Source: Microcaldota archaeon (GTDB taxonomy: Archaea; Micrarchaeota; Micrarchaeia; Micrarchaeales; Micrarchaeaceae). From it: 38,656 nucleotides of DNA. Shown piece by piece: positions 14,014 to 23,410 of this stretch (position 1 is the first letter of the stretch; every line of letters begins with the position of its first letter). The stretch covers positions 1-38,656 of the forward strand of contig JAKAUR010000010.1 of assembly GCA_021827665.1 (NCBI GenBank), written 5' to 3'. The notes under the pieces are model-generated. The model was not told the origin of the DNA. It worked only from the letters and a program-made list of their open reading frames with translations, and ran no database searches. The translations under genes were made by a program, and so were the position numbers.

Positions 14014-14575
14014 CTATTTTGTCCTGAAGGCGCATAAGCGCTCCGAAAAGGTTCTCTGGTTTTGGAGGGCAGCCTATGGCATAAACGTCAACGGGTAAAA
14101 CCTGGTCTATGCCTTTTATTATATTATAGCTTTCCCACCAAGGCCCTCCAGAAGTTGCGCATTCTCCGTAAGCTATCACATATCTGGGTTCCGACATCTG
14201 TTCATAAAGCCTTTTTACTCTTGGAACCATAGATTTGGTTACCCAGCCTGCAACTATCATCACGTCGCATTGTCTTGGGGTTCCCCTGAAAAGCAGATAA
14301 CCTTTCCTCTCGGCATCTATCCTTACTGCGCCGAAATCCATGAGCTCCATCGCGCAGCATGCCAGACCGAACTGCAATGGCCAAAGCGATTTCTCCATGC
14401 TCCACTTCACCAATCCGGCAGCGCGTGCCTTTACGAAATCGCCAAGCTTCAAAAACATCGCGTTTATAGGAACTTCTTTACCCTTAAGGCTATTCCGCAG
14501 GAGCTCGTTCATCTCCTGTTCTGCGTTTTCAAATTCCTGCTCGTTGTACGGTGCATCATTCTCCACTACCGTCAC
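13940..14575 (-). CDS. nuoB: NADH-quinone oxidoreductase subunit B (true start may be GTG at 14566)
   Basis: WPLQFGLACCAMELM, RGTPRQCDVMIVAGWVT, AYGECATSGGPWWESYN, YAIGCPPKPE; N2 cluster cysteines present. Confidence 0.97.
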   Translation of the reverse strand: MTVVENDAPYNEQEFENAEQEMNELLRNSLKGKEVPINAMFLKLGDFVKARAAGLVKWSMEKSLWPLQFGLACCAMELMDFGAVRIDAERKGYLLFRGTPRQCDVMIVAGWVTKSMVPRVKRLYEQMSEPRYVIAYGECATSGGPWWESYNIIKGIDQVLPVDVYAIGCPPKPENLFGALMRLQDKIGGKIDGDTERSITDDPRRYEKKGV

Positions 14576-14915
14576 CTATTACCCTGTATCCTATCACTGA
14601 GAAAACTGTTGCAAAAACGAGCAAAAGAACCATATAAAGCCCGGAATACTTGCTCATTATTCCTGAGGCATACGACCATACGAGCGCCAGAATTGCTATG
14701 ACTTCGAAAGGCAGGAAAAGCATTATGAACGGGAAGTACTCGCTGTCTATGTCCCTGCTGCTCCCCACGGTCTTTTCTCCGCTTTCGTAAGGCGCATCCT
14801 TTACATCGTTTGGCTTGTATCTCCTGCCCAAAATCTTCGCGGTCATTAGGAATGATACAGGTATAAATATACCGAGAAGGGCGAAAAGAACTGCTGCGAT
14901 GTAGTTGTAAAGCAT
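14556..14915 (-). CDS. nuoA: NADH-quinone oxidoreductase subunit A
   Basis: three-TM protein; APYESGEKTVGSSRDIDSEYFPFIMLFLPFEVIAILALVW; operon position upstream of nuoB. Confidence 0.88.
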   Translation of the reverse strand: MLYNYIAAVLFALLGIFIPVSFLMTAKILGRRYKPNDVKDAPYESGEKTVGSSRDIDSEYFPFIMLFLPFEVIAILALVWSYASGIMSKYSGLYMVLLLVFATVFSVIGYRVIGDGSGE

Positions 14916-14976
14916 TACATCTACCTGATATGATTTGCGTTGCCAATGCTAAATATGTTTTGCTTTCTGTAAAATT

Positions 14977-15279
14977 CTAGTTCCTTGAACTCAAAACCCT
15001 TAGCGCTTCTGGAGAATCCTCTGGAGAAGCCTTTACTCTTTTTTTCATCCCGCATTTGAGGCAGACGTAGCTTATAGTAAAAGTTCCATGCCTGTCAGAT
15101 ATTGCGCTTACGGGCTTCATTTTTCCCCTGCATTCGCACTCTCTATCTCCGGGCTTTATATCTACGTGCAACCCGTACAGGCATTTAGGGCAGTGGTCAG
15201 TGTAGCCATTGCCTTTTACCTCAAAACCGCAATTATAGCATGTGAAATCTTCTACGGATCTTGCAAACTTCCTTCCCAT
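14977..15279 (-). CDS. RNHCP-domain zinc protein
   Basis: FTCYNCGFEV...YTDHCPKCLYGLHVDIKPGDRECECRGKMKPV...CLKCG. Confidence 0.85.
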   Translation of the reverse strand: MGRKFARSVEDFTCYNCGFEVKGNGYTDHCPKCLYGLHVDIKPGDRECECRGKMKPVSAISDRHGTFTISYVCLKCGMKKRVKASPEDSPEALRVLSSRN

Positions 15280-15335
15280 GAGATCATATCAAAAACGCTA
15301 AATAAACGAATCGGTTATTACTATCTGTGTAAATT

Positions 15336-16085
15336 ATGGTTTCAATAATATATAACGATATCGACCCAGTCTCAAGAAATTCGCATGATTACATAGCACA
15401 CGAATACGAAAATCAGGAAATGCCGTTCAGACTGGTAAAGGTGCAAACGGAACTCATAAACGCAGTTCTTCCCGAATCCGTATCGGAACCAGCCATATTT
15501 ATGAGCAAGCATTCAAGCAGCAAAAGCATAGGCTCTTTCACGGTCCATTCCGAAGGTAACTGGTCATCGAAAGCAGAACTCGGCGGAATACCAAACAGGC
15601 TAAGCATGGCCTCTCCAATAGAGATGCTTAATACACTAATACAAATGTCAAAGATAAACACAGATGGCGTCGAAGTAACATATGAGGCGACGCACCACGG
15701 GCCACATACACATAAAAGATCATTTTTTGCGGAGGTCGGCGGCAACGCCGATGTTGTAAGAAGCACTAGCATGGCCGAATCCCTTGCCAAATCTATAATA
15801 AAATCCTTAGAAATGGGCAACAGCTCCAATCACATAGCAGTAGGTATAGGTGGAAACCACTATGCCTCCAAGTTTACAAAGCTTGCTCTTGAAAAGAGCT
15901 ATGCCTTTGCACACATAATGCCAAGATACTACGCAAACGAGACAGAAATGTTAAAACAAGCTTTTGAAATGTCTAGCCCCAGACCGGAAACCGCTGTCCT
16001 CGAATGGAAAAGCCTTTCGGCAAAGGAAAGGGATCCCATACTCAGGGAATTGAATGAAATAGGTATTGATTATGAGAGGGTTTGA
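15336..16085 (+). CDS. dtdA: Archaeal D-aminoacyl-tRNA deacylase (DtdA/GEK1 type)
   Basis: EATHHGPHTHKRSFFAEVGG; VGIGGNHYASKFT; HIMPRY. Confidence 0.93.
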   Translation: MVSIIYNDIDPVSRNSHDYIAHEYENQEMPFRLVKVQTELINAVLPESVSEPAIFMSKHSSSKSIGSFTVHSEGNWSSKAELGGIPNRLSMASPIEMLNTLIQMSKINTDGVEVTYEATHHGPHTHKRSFFAEVGGNADVVRSTSMAESLAKSIIKSLEMGNSSNHIAVGIGGNHYASKFTKLALEKSYAFAHIMPRYYANETEMLKQAFEMSSPRPETAVLEWKSLSAKERDPILRELNEIGIDYERV

Positions 16086-18057
16086 AATCTTATTGTCCGT
16101 TGCGCTGCTTTCGATATTGCTGCTACTTGGAACTGCAAATGCTCAGTACTGGTTCCAAAGCGGCGTAAGGTCATCCCAAAACTACTCGTTCAACAATGGC
16201 GCCTCAATAAGCATAGAAACGGTATACCCACAGCAGCTTCAATACGGTTCCTTCGGCTTCTGGGTCGGCGAAATACTCAACAATGGCGCCTTCATACAAG
16301 TTGGATATGAGATCCCAAACCAATCTGGATATTATCCAACAAACTGCTCGCCAAATACTAAATGTACAGGAAAAGTCATAGTCAAAAAGGGCGAGCCTTC
16401 ATGGTTCTGGGAATATTTCCCTTCGGGAGACAATTCGAACAGTTTTTACGGGTCCGTAGGGCCTAACGACAGCGTGGGGCCCAATGGCACCTTTAACACG
16501 TATTCATTCAAATATGTCAATGGAGAATGGAACATATATCTGAACTCAGAACTGATAGGCTCGGTAAACCTGGGCACATCAAATTCCGGGCAGAATGTTC
16601 CAACAGTATTCGGAGAATATGCAAACTCCAACAACAACAATACATATATGGAACCAGTAACGTTTTCCAACTTGACGGTATACAAAAACGGTATTCCGGA
16701 AAAGGTTTCAACAGGATATTCATACATCGGCTATGGCACCGGAAGTCTGCACAACCTAAGGAACAACTACGGCGTAAAGGAAGTAGCACCGTATGTAAAC
16801 GTATTTGAAGTGGGATCAGGCCTCCCAACACCAGCCAACTTTACTACTTTGTGGTCGTATGGTTACTACCTTAAAGTAATCTCAAACTACGGGTATAGGG
16901 CGAATGCTCAATACTCTCCATATGCAAATTTCAACCTGTCCGAACCAAAATATGTCTATCTGAGCAACAACACAAGGGAGCATTTCGTCGGGTGGCGCGG
17001 CGCAGGAACAGGTTCGTATACTGGGATTTTAAACAGCACAAAAATAACTATATACTCTAATATTACGGAAACAGCACTGTGGCAGACACAATACCTGGTA
17101 AATGTTTCAAGCAGCTACGGCAACGTAACCGGTTCTGGATGGTACGACAACGGGACTACTGCTACAATAAGCGTATCGCCTCTGAACATCAGCACTGGTC
17201 CAGGGTCACGTTATCACTTCTACGGTTTCGGGAATATAAGTACCAATTCAAAAATCGGCACGACAGTAACTAGTCCATTAGACATAAATGCAATCTGGGA
17301 AAAGCAATATTTGATAAGCGGCGCAACGTCATACGGCAACGTAACCGGTTCTGGATGGTACAATTCAAATACTACGGCGCATCTATCATTATCGAAGACT
17401 TCGCAGCAGATAAACGCTACTGCGGAAAAGGTATTCATTTCGTGGGGTAACGTATCTGATAACAGTACTATACAAATACTGTCAACGAGGAATGTCAACC
17501 TGACTGCTATATTCGGCACGGCCTTTAAGGAAACCTTGGTTGTAAAATCAGAAAGTGGGAATAAGCTTAAACCGTCATTATTTTATTTCGACGACAAACC
17601 ATACAGAAACCTTACGTTATTCATGCTTGAAGGCACAGGCAAAATAGGGCCTTTTGAAATAGGTAGAGTCAATGTCACACCGATAAACAGCTCAGTAGAC
17701 GTTTTGGCTCCAGGGAACATTGATATTTTATTACCGGTGTACAACGTTACGGTATACGCACGTAACATATTCGGCGCTCCTATAAGCGGTACAGTAGAGG
17801 CGCACTTCCAAAATGGCACAGTATTCCAAAAACGCCTGAATGTCAATGGCTCCATAACGTTCGCCGACGTTCCCTACGGAAATGTATCAGGGGAAATAAA
17901 CTATTCGGGCTTCAGCTCGAAGTTCTCTTCGTCCTATTCAAATAACGTGAAAGTGGAGATGGTTACTCCAGCAATAATAATAGTGATAGTTGTAGTAACC
18001 ATTGCGATTGCAACCTTCTGGTTCTATTTGCAGTTCAGATCGGAAAAAAAAAGGTAA
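16072..18057 (+). CDS. Secreted or membrane-anchored surface protein with tandem InlB-like repeats and C-terminal TM anchor
   Basis: N-terminal signal (LLSVALLSILLLLGTANAQ), Asn/Ser/Thr-rich with many N-x-S/T sequons, repeats SYGNVTGSGWYDNGTTATIS / SYGNVTGSGWYNSNTTAHLS, C-terminal TM IIIVIVVVTIAIATFWFY plus basic tail; ATG at 16072 preferred over TTG 16066. Confidence 0.85.
   Translation: MRGFEILLSVALLSILLLLGTANAQYWFQSGVRSSQNYSFNNGASISIETVYPQQLQYGSFGFWVGEILNNGAFIQVGYEIPNQSGYYPTNCSPNTKCTGKVIVKKGEPSWFWEYFPSGDNSNSFYGSVGPNDSVGPNGTFNTYSFKYVNGEWNIYLNSELIGSVNLGTSNSGQNVPTVFGEYANSNNNNTYMEPVTFSNLTVYKNGIPEKVSTGYSYIGYGTGSLHNLRNNYGVKEVAPYVNVFEVGSGLPTPANFTTLWSYGYYLKVISNYGYRANAQYSPYANFNLSEPKYVYLSNNTREHFVGWRGAGTGSYTGILNSTKITIYSNITETALWQTQYLVNVSSSYGNVTGSGWYDNGTTATISVSPLNISTGPGSRYHFYGFGNISTNSKIGTTVTSPLDINAIWEKQYLISGATSYGNVTGSGWYNSNTTAHLSLSKTSQQINATAEKVFISWGNVSDNSTIQILSTRNVNLTAIFGTAFKETLVVKSESGNKLKPSLFYFDDKPYRNLTLFMLEGTGKIGPFEIGRVNVTPINSSVDVLAPGNIDILLPVYNVTVYARNIFGAPISGTVEAHFQNGTVFQKRLNVNGSITFADVPYGNVSGEINYSGFSSKFSSSYSNNVKVEMVTPAIIIVIVVVTIAIATFWFYLQFRSEKKR
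17116..17145 (+). repeat. 30-bp perfect direct repeat, copy 1 (TACGGCAACGTAACCGGTTCTGGATGGTAC)
   Basis: identical to 17332-17361, 216 bp (72 codons) apart, in frame. Confidence 0.9.
17332..17361 (+). repeat. 30-bp perfect direct repeat, copy 2
   Basis: identical to 17116-17145 while flanking sequence is diverged. Confidence 0.9.
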
Positions 18058-18064
18058 GAACAAA

Positions 18065-20821
18065 ATGGACGTATATTCCTATTTTTTAAAAAGCCACGAG
18101 TCATTCACGAAAATACAGAAGCTGGCATTCCCTGTAATAGAAGGTAAATCCAACGCACTGATAGTTGCGCCTACAGGTTCTGGAAAGACCGAGGCCGCAT
18201 TTCTTCCCATGCTAAATGATATAGTCAAAAACCATACTGGAGCAGGAATGGCATTGCTCTATATAACACCATTGCGCGCCCTCAACAGGGACATGCTGCT
18301 GAGGCTGGAAAGCATCTGCGCAGAATTCGGAGTATCAATGGGTGTAAGACACGGAGACACGAGCACCAGCGAAAAGTCAAAGCAGACAAGAAAACCGCCT
18401 ACAATAATGATTACCACCCCAGAAACACTACAAAGCATACTGCCCACGAAATACCTTGGGCCTACGCTGAAGAACCTGAAATATGTGATTGTTGACGAAA
18501 TACACGAGCTCTACTACAACAAGCGAGGAGCGCAGTTGTCGCTTGCGTTGGAAAGGCTCGAGGAGCTTTCTCCAGGGTTTATACGCGTTGGGCTCAGTGC
18601 TACGGTCGGCAATACTGAAACTATATCCAAATTCCTTTGCGGTTCAAGGCAGTGCAAGGTGATAAACTCAGAGGAATCCAAGAAGACAGAAATAAAAGTG
18701 CTGTTTCCAGATCAGATAAAGCATCCGAATAAGGATATAATGGAAAAATTCGGTCTCGACGCCGCATCTGCTGCAAGGTTGGAGGTAATATCCGAGGAGA
18801 TAAAATCAGGGACTTCTACTCTGATATTCGCAAATACAAGGCAGATAGTAGAAGCGCTGGGGAACAGGCTAATATACATGCAGAAAATAAAGCCTTTCGG
18901 CGGCATAGGGGTTCACCATAGCTCCATAGAAAAATCCGAAAGAATAAAAATGGAATCAGATTTCAAGAACGGCGAGATAAAAGGGCTTCTGGCAACCAGC
19001 TCCCTTGAGCTTGGCATAGACATCGGAACAATAAACAAGGTCATACAATATGGCTCGCCAAGGCAGGCTCTTAGGCTGATACAGCGCGTTGGCAGGAGCG
19101 GTCATACGTCGCACGGCAAGCCTGTGGGCAAAATACTTGCCACAGGAATAATGGATGCCATAGAGTCGACAGCGGTGGCAATGAATGCTGCAGACAGCAT
19201 AATAGAAAACTACTCGTGCCAGTTCGGCTCCCTGGACGTCCTTGCCAACCAGGTATGCGGGATAGCGCTGGACAAGGGCGCTATCAGGTTCGAAAACCTG
19301 CTGGGAATGATAAACAGGTCTTACGTATATGGAGGGATAACCAAGGATGAATTATCCTACCTCCTTGATTTCATGTCCAAGCAGCGCCTGCTCGGCTTCG
19401 ACGGCAATACGATAAGCGCGGGCAAGTCCACAAGAATGTACTATTATGAGCACTTGAGCGTCATACCAGACACTAAACGCTATATGGTAAAGAACATAGC
19501 AACAAGCAAGATAGTGTCAAGCCTGGACGAGAGGTTCGTGGCAAGCAAGCTTGAAGAGGGCATGATATTCATAACGAAAGGGCTACCGTGGAAGGTGATA
19601 AGCATAGGAGACGACATAATATATGCGGAGCCCTCAACCGACATAGAAGGCGCGGTCCCGGACTGGTCTGGGGAGGATATACCGGTAAGCAGGGAGGTGG
19701 CTGTGCGCGTATCTTCGATAATAAGCACCCCATCATCGATAAACGAATACAACGTAAACGACGAACCGTCTGAAAAGAGGATACGCGAATTTTCCAACGA
19801 ATGCTCCGAATACTCTTTGAACAGCAGATCATTCATAATAGAAAAACACCCGGAATACATAGCAATATACACCTTCTTAGGGACCTTGGGGAACGAGGCT
19901 CTCTCCAGAATAATGGGCCATCTGCTAAGCATACGCTTTGGAAGGAGCATAAACATACGCTCATCTCCTTACATGATCTTCATAGAGCTGAACCAGAAAG
20001 TTGACATCGAAGAGCTTTTGCGATCGATAAACCCTGATTCCATAGCTGAAACAATAGACGAATTCCTGGAAAAATCAGAAATCTTTTCTTATCATTTTGT
20101 CTACGTGGCTAAAATGTTTGGAATAATAGACAGGGAAGCCAAAGTTTCAAAATCCCTTACTCGCAGGCTGGTATCAATTTTCAGGGACAGCCCTGTATAC
20201 AAAGAGGCAAGAAGGGAGCTGATGCAAAACTACTTCGATATCGAAGGTCTGTCCTCATTCACGAAGTCGCTCAGGAAAAACGAATTGCGTCCTAGGCTAT
20301 TTGAAGTTGATACAATAACCAAAATGACGAAAGCCATAATGGATTCCGCGTACTACACTAAGGAGCTCATAATGCCGCTGACGCCCAGCAATGAACTTCT
20401 CAATTCTTTTGTGGAATATACTACATCAAAAAGCATAAAGCTGTTGTGCACATACTGTGGTTTCTATTTCGCCGAAAAAATATCAGATCTCAAGGAGAAG
20501 CAAAAAATAGTATGCCCAAACTGTTCTAGTCCAATGATTGCAGTGTACAAAGACGATCTAAAATCGATAGTGGACAAAAGGAAGAAAGGCATAAAGCTTG
20601 AAAGGTCCGAAAAGAAAAAGCTTGACGAAGCAATGGCCGAAGCGGACCTGTTCTCTTCATACGGATGGAAGGCAGCCGCAGCCCTTGCAACCTATGGCAT
20701 AGGTCCGCGGGCTGCGGCAAGAGCCCTGATGATGCTGAGACGCGAGGACAAGCTCTTTTACATAGATTTGATAGAAGCGCAAAAGCAATTCATAAAGAAT
20801 AAAAAGTATTGGTCAATATAG
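18065..20821 (+). CDS. lhr: Lhr-like superfamily 2 DNA/RNA helicase (start refined from 18002)
   Basis: VAPTGSGKTEAAFLPML, VDEIHELY, GLSATVGN, LATSSLELGIDIG, QRVGRSGH; C-terminal CTYC...CPNC. Confidence 0.92.
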   Translation: MDVYSYFLKSHESFTKIQKLAFPVIEGKSNALIVAPTGSGKTEAAFLPMLNDIVKNHTGAGMALLYITPLRALNRDMLLRLESICAEFGVSMGVRHGDTSTSEKSKQTRKPPTIMITTPETLQSILPTKYLGPTLKNLKYVIVDEIHELYYNKRGAQLSLALERLEELSPGFIRVGLSATVGNTETISKFLCGSRQCKVINSEESKKTEIKVLFPDQIKHPNKDIMEKFGLDAASAARLEVISEEIKSGTSTLIFANTRQIVEALGNRLIYMQKIKPFGGIGVHHSSIEKSERIKMESDFKNGEIKGLLATSSLELGIDIGTINKVIQYGSPRQALRLIQRVGRSGHTSHGKPVGKILATGIMDAIESTAVAMNAADSIIENYSCQFGSLDVLANQVCGIALDKGAIRFENLLGMINRSYVYGGITKDELSYLLDFMSKQRLLGFDGNTISAGKSTRMYYYEHLSVIPDTKRYMVKNIATSKIVSSLDERFVASKLEEGMIFITKGLPWKVISIGDDIIYAEPSTDIEGAVPDWSGEDIPVSREVAVRVSSIISTPSSINEYNVNDEPSEKRIREFSNECSEYSLNSRSFIIEKHPEYIAIYTFLGTLGNEALSRIMGHLLSIRFGRSINIRSSPYMIFIELNQKVDIEELLRSINPDSIAETIDEFLEKSEIFSYHFVYVAKMFGIIDREAKVSKSLTRRLVSIFRDSPVYKEARRELMQNYFDIEGLSSFTKSLRKNELRPRLFEVDTITKMTKAIMDSAYYTKELIMPLTPSNELLNSFVEYTTSKSIKLLCTYCGFYFAEKISDLKEKQKIVCPNCSSPMIAVYKDDLKSIVDKRKKGIKLERSEKKKLDEAMAEADLFSSYGWKAAAALATYGIGPRAAARALMMLRREDKLFYIDLIEAQKQFIKNKKYWSI

Positions 20822-20828
20822 TGGTAAT

Positions 20829-21590
20829 ATGCTTTATCTGATAGGACTGGGAGTAGGCGAACGCGACATAACGCAGGCAGGGATAGAAGCCATAAAGGAT
20901 TCTGAAATTCTAATTCTCGACGGATACACTGCATCCGTAGATTCAAAAAAGTTGGAATTTATCGAATCTATATCGAAAAGGAAGATAAGGCGCGCCGGGA
21001 GGAGCGAACTTGAGGAAGGAGTGTCAAAAATAATATCAGAGGCTAAGCTGCAGAACGTTTCAATAATAACTAACGGAGACCCTATGCTTGCCACGACGCA
21101 CAAGACCATACTGGTGGAAGCGGGAAAACAGCATGTGGGCTTCAAAGTGATACATTCCACTAGCATATTTTCGGTGGCGATAGCAGAGAGCGGCCTGGAT
21201 TTCTACAGGTTCGGCCCAACATGCACTGTACCGAGGTGGTCCGAACATTATAAGCCGGTTTCCTTCTACGAAACCGTATCGGCAAACGTTTCGGGGAACA
21301 GGCACAGCATGATTTTGCTTGACTACGACAACGAAAAGGGCATGTCTATAAGGATTGAGGAAGCAATAGCAATAATGTCAAAGGCCGAGGAGCATTACAA
21401 GCTCGGCATCTTCGGCAAAGACAGGGAAATAATGGCGCTGTGCGACGTTGGCACGGAAAACCAAAGGATCATATTCAAAAAAATAGCAGACATAGGCACG
21501 GATGCCGATTATAGAATGGCTACGCTCATAATGCCTGCAAAACTCAGTGAAATAGAAACCGAATATCTCAAACAAATAAGAATGGTGTGA
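20829..21590 (+). CDS. dphB: Diphthine synthase
   Basis: MLYLIGLGVGERDITQAGIEAIKDSEILILDGYTA; NGDPMLATTH; tetrapyrrole methylase fold. Confidence 0.95.
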   Translation: MLYLIGLGVGERDITQAGIEAIKDSEILILDGYTASVDSKKLEFIESISKRKIRRAGRSELEEGVSKIISEAKLQNVSIITNGDPMLATTHKTILVEAGKQHVGFKVIHSTSIFSVAIAESGLDFYRFGPTCTVPRWSEHYKPVSFYETVSANVSGNRHSMILLDYDNEKGMSIRIEEAIAIMSKAEEHYKLGIFGKDREIMALCDVGTENQRIIFKKIADIGTDADYRMATLIMPAKLSEIETEYLKQIRMV

Positions 21591-22765
21591 ATTTGGCATT
21601 GGAAATAATTTATGACAAGCACAAGAGGGCAATATATTGCAAGGACCAGTCGACAATAGACACGCTAAGATCTGGGAACATAGGTACTATGTCTAACGGA
21701 ATGCTGAAGCTGGAACCGGAAGAGGCCCTTTACGTATTGGACGTCAGGAAGGCGGTGTGCAAGTCATCAGATTCCGGCGAAGAGATAACCTTCAACGGCC
21801 TCGCTTCATATTTTTCAAAAAACAAGAAGTTCATGGCCAGGTATTTCACGTACAAGGACTGGCGCGACCGCGGGCTGATGATTAGGAATCCGAAGGAGGA
21901 GCACGTGGCTACAAAGAATGCACAAATGCAGATTAAGAGATATCCATCTTCTTCGATAAACATATCAAAATACTCAATGGGTGGCGTATTCTTCGAGGAT
22001 GACCTTACCTCCGTCGTCGACGATCCCGAAATGGGAAAGCAGATATACGAGCAGTACTGGTTCGGCCAGTACGGGACGTACAAGCTAAGCAACCATGGAA
22101 CGCTGAACAAGTTCGACCTCTACGAGACGCTGTTCCTTGTAGAATCAGGCTCACTGAAAATAGAAGGCTATTCATTCAACGAAATATTGAGGATAGCTTC
22201 AAAGGTCAGGCCTGACGCGCAAAAGCTCTACGAGGTCTACAAGGATTGGAGGTCCAAGGGGTATGTGATAAAGTCTGGATTCAAGTTCGGCACGCATTTC
22301 AGAGTCTATTTCCCAGGCGCAAAGCCCATAAAAGACGATCCGTCATGGATACATTCGAAACACGTGCTGCACGTATTTCCGAGAGATTCTAAACTCCTGA
22401 CATCGGAATGGGCAAGGGTCATAAGGGTTGCACACTCGGTGAAGAAAACCTTCATACTCGGAATACCGGGCAAAACAAGGCAGAAAAAGGTGAACATGGA
22501 TTTCATACTCTACCACAGAAAGCACGACGGCATAGAGATTCCGGGAAAAGACGCACCGCACTTCGGCATGCTATCGCTCGGGGAGAACGAATATATAGGT
22601 GGAAGCGAGCTCTCGGCAATGATAAACGAGGCAAACAGCGAACACATGGAGCTGATAATAGCTATAGCCGACAGGGAAACTGCAGTTACCTATTACAAGG
22701 TTAAAAAAATAGAGCTGCCGAGCAGCGAATACGAATATTACGAGATAGACTGGATGCAGCCGTAA
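21587..22765 (+). CDS. endA: tRNA splicing endonuclease, long (three-unit, epsilon2-like) form; GTG start
   Basis: 392 aa; catalytic-domain signature KDWRSKGYVIKSGFKFGTHFRVYFPG, SKHVLHV, RVAHSVKK; second FTYKDWRDRGLMIRN copy in the N-terminal half and an extra C-terminal domain. Confidence 0.92.
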   Translation: MNLALEIIYDKHKRAIYCKDQSTIDTLRSGNIGTMSNGMLKLEPEEALYVLDVRKAVCKSSDSGEEITFNGLASYFSKNKKFMARYFTYKDWRDRGLMIRNPKEEHVATKNAQMQIKRYPSSSINISKYSMGGVFFEDDLTSVVDDPEMGKQIYEQYWFGQYGTYKLSNHGTLNKFDLYETLFLVESGSLKIEGYSFNEILRIASKVRPDAQKLYEVYKDWRSKGYVIKSGFKFGTHFRVYFPGAKPIKDDPSWIHSKHVLHVFPRDSKLLTSEWARVIRVAHSVKKTFILGIPGKTRQKKVNMDFILYHRKHDGIEIPGKDAPHFGMLSLGENEYIGGSELSAMINEANSEHMELIIAIADRETAVTYYKVKKIELPSSEYEYYEIDWMQP

Positions 22766-22848
22766 CAGCACAAAATTTTTATATCTGCCGTTCATTAGTA
22801 ATCTGTGATTGGACGACCACATACATCAAAAGCGCGGTCCAGATAAAA

Positions 22849-23298
22849 ATGGACATAGACGAAAAGGTTGGATTCTATATTTCGGAAGACGGCTCTTCCG
22901 TAAAATCGCTCCTCAGAAAGCTTGACAGAAGCATTGCCGAGATTCCTATATATGCTAACAGGAGATTTGTAAGTGGGATTAACGTCGGTTTCTGCTCTGA
23001 CGAACGAATGTTTGGGAAGGTATTCATGATTGATTGCGTCGCAGAAAACGGTAACGTCCCGCTTGGCCCCTATGTCGTAAAAAATCCGCTATCCATGCTA
23101 GAAGTGTTTAATTCAAAATCGTACAATAGCGAGCTCGTATATGCGCTTAGACAGGAAAGCGACAGGATAGACCCAAGGCTGTTCATGATTCCAAGCGAGA
23201 TAATAATAACAAGCAATTCGGACAACTTTAGCGAGAAATTCACGATAATGGCCAAGGAGAATCCGACCATGCGCCTCAGCAAAGGCATGCAGGTGTGA
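22849..23298 (+). CDS. Hypothetical protein (149 aa), no recognised family
   Basis: intact ORF between endA and tRNA-Lys; possible TATA TTTTTATAT near 22776-22784; no recognisable motif. Confidence 0.65.
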   Translation: MDIDEKVGFYISEDGSSVKSLLRKLDRSIAEIPIYANRRFVSGINVGFCSDERMFGKVFMIDCVAENGNVPLGPYVVKNPLSMLEVFNSKSYNSELVYALRQESDRIDPRLFMIPSEIIITSNSDNFSEKFTIMAKENPTMRLSKGMQV

Positions 23299-23305
23299 CA
23301 ATGAG

Positions 23306-23379
23306 CGGGCCCAGAGGGATTTGGACCCTCGACCTACTGGTTAAGAGCCAGCCGCTCTACCAAACTGAGCTATGGGCCC
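23306..23379 (-). tRNA. tRNA-Lys(CTT)
   Basis: reverse complement GGGCCCA-TA-GCTC-AGTTTGGTA-GAGC-G-GCTGG-CTCTTAA-CCAGT-AGGTC-GAGGG-TCCAAAT-CCCTC-TGGGCCC-G folds as cloverleaf; anticodon CTT; no encoded CCA. Confidence 0.93.
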
Positions 23380-23410
23380 ACAAATGACGCATCCTCTTTT
23401 TGTTTACATA

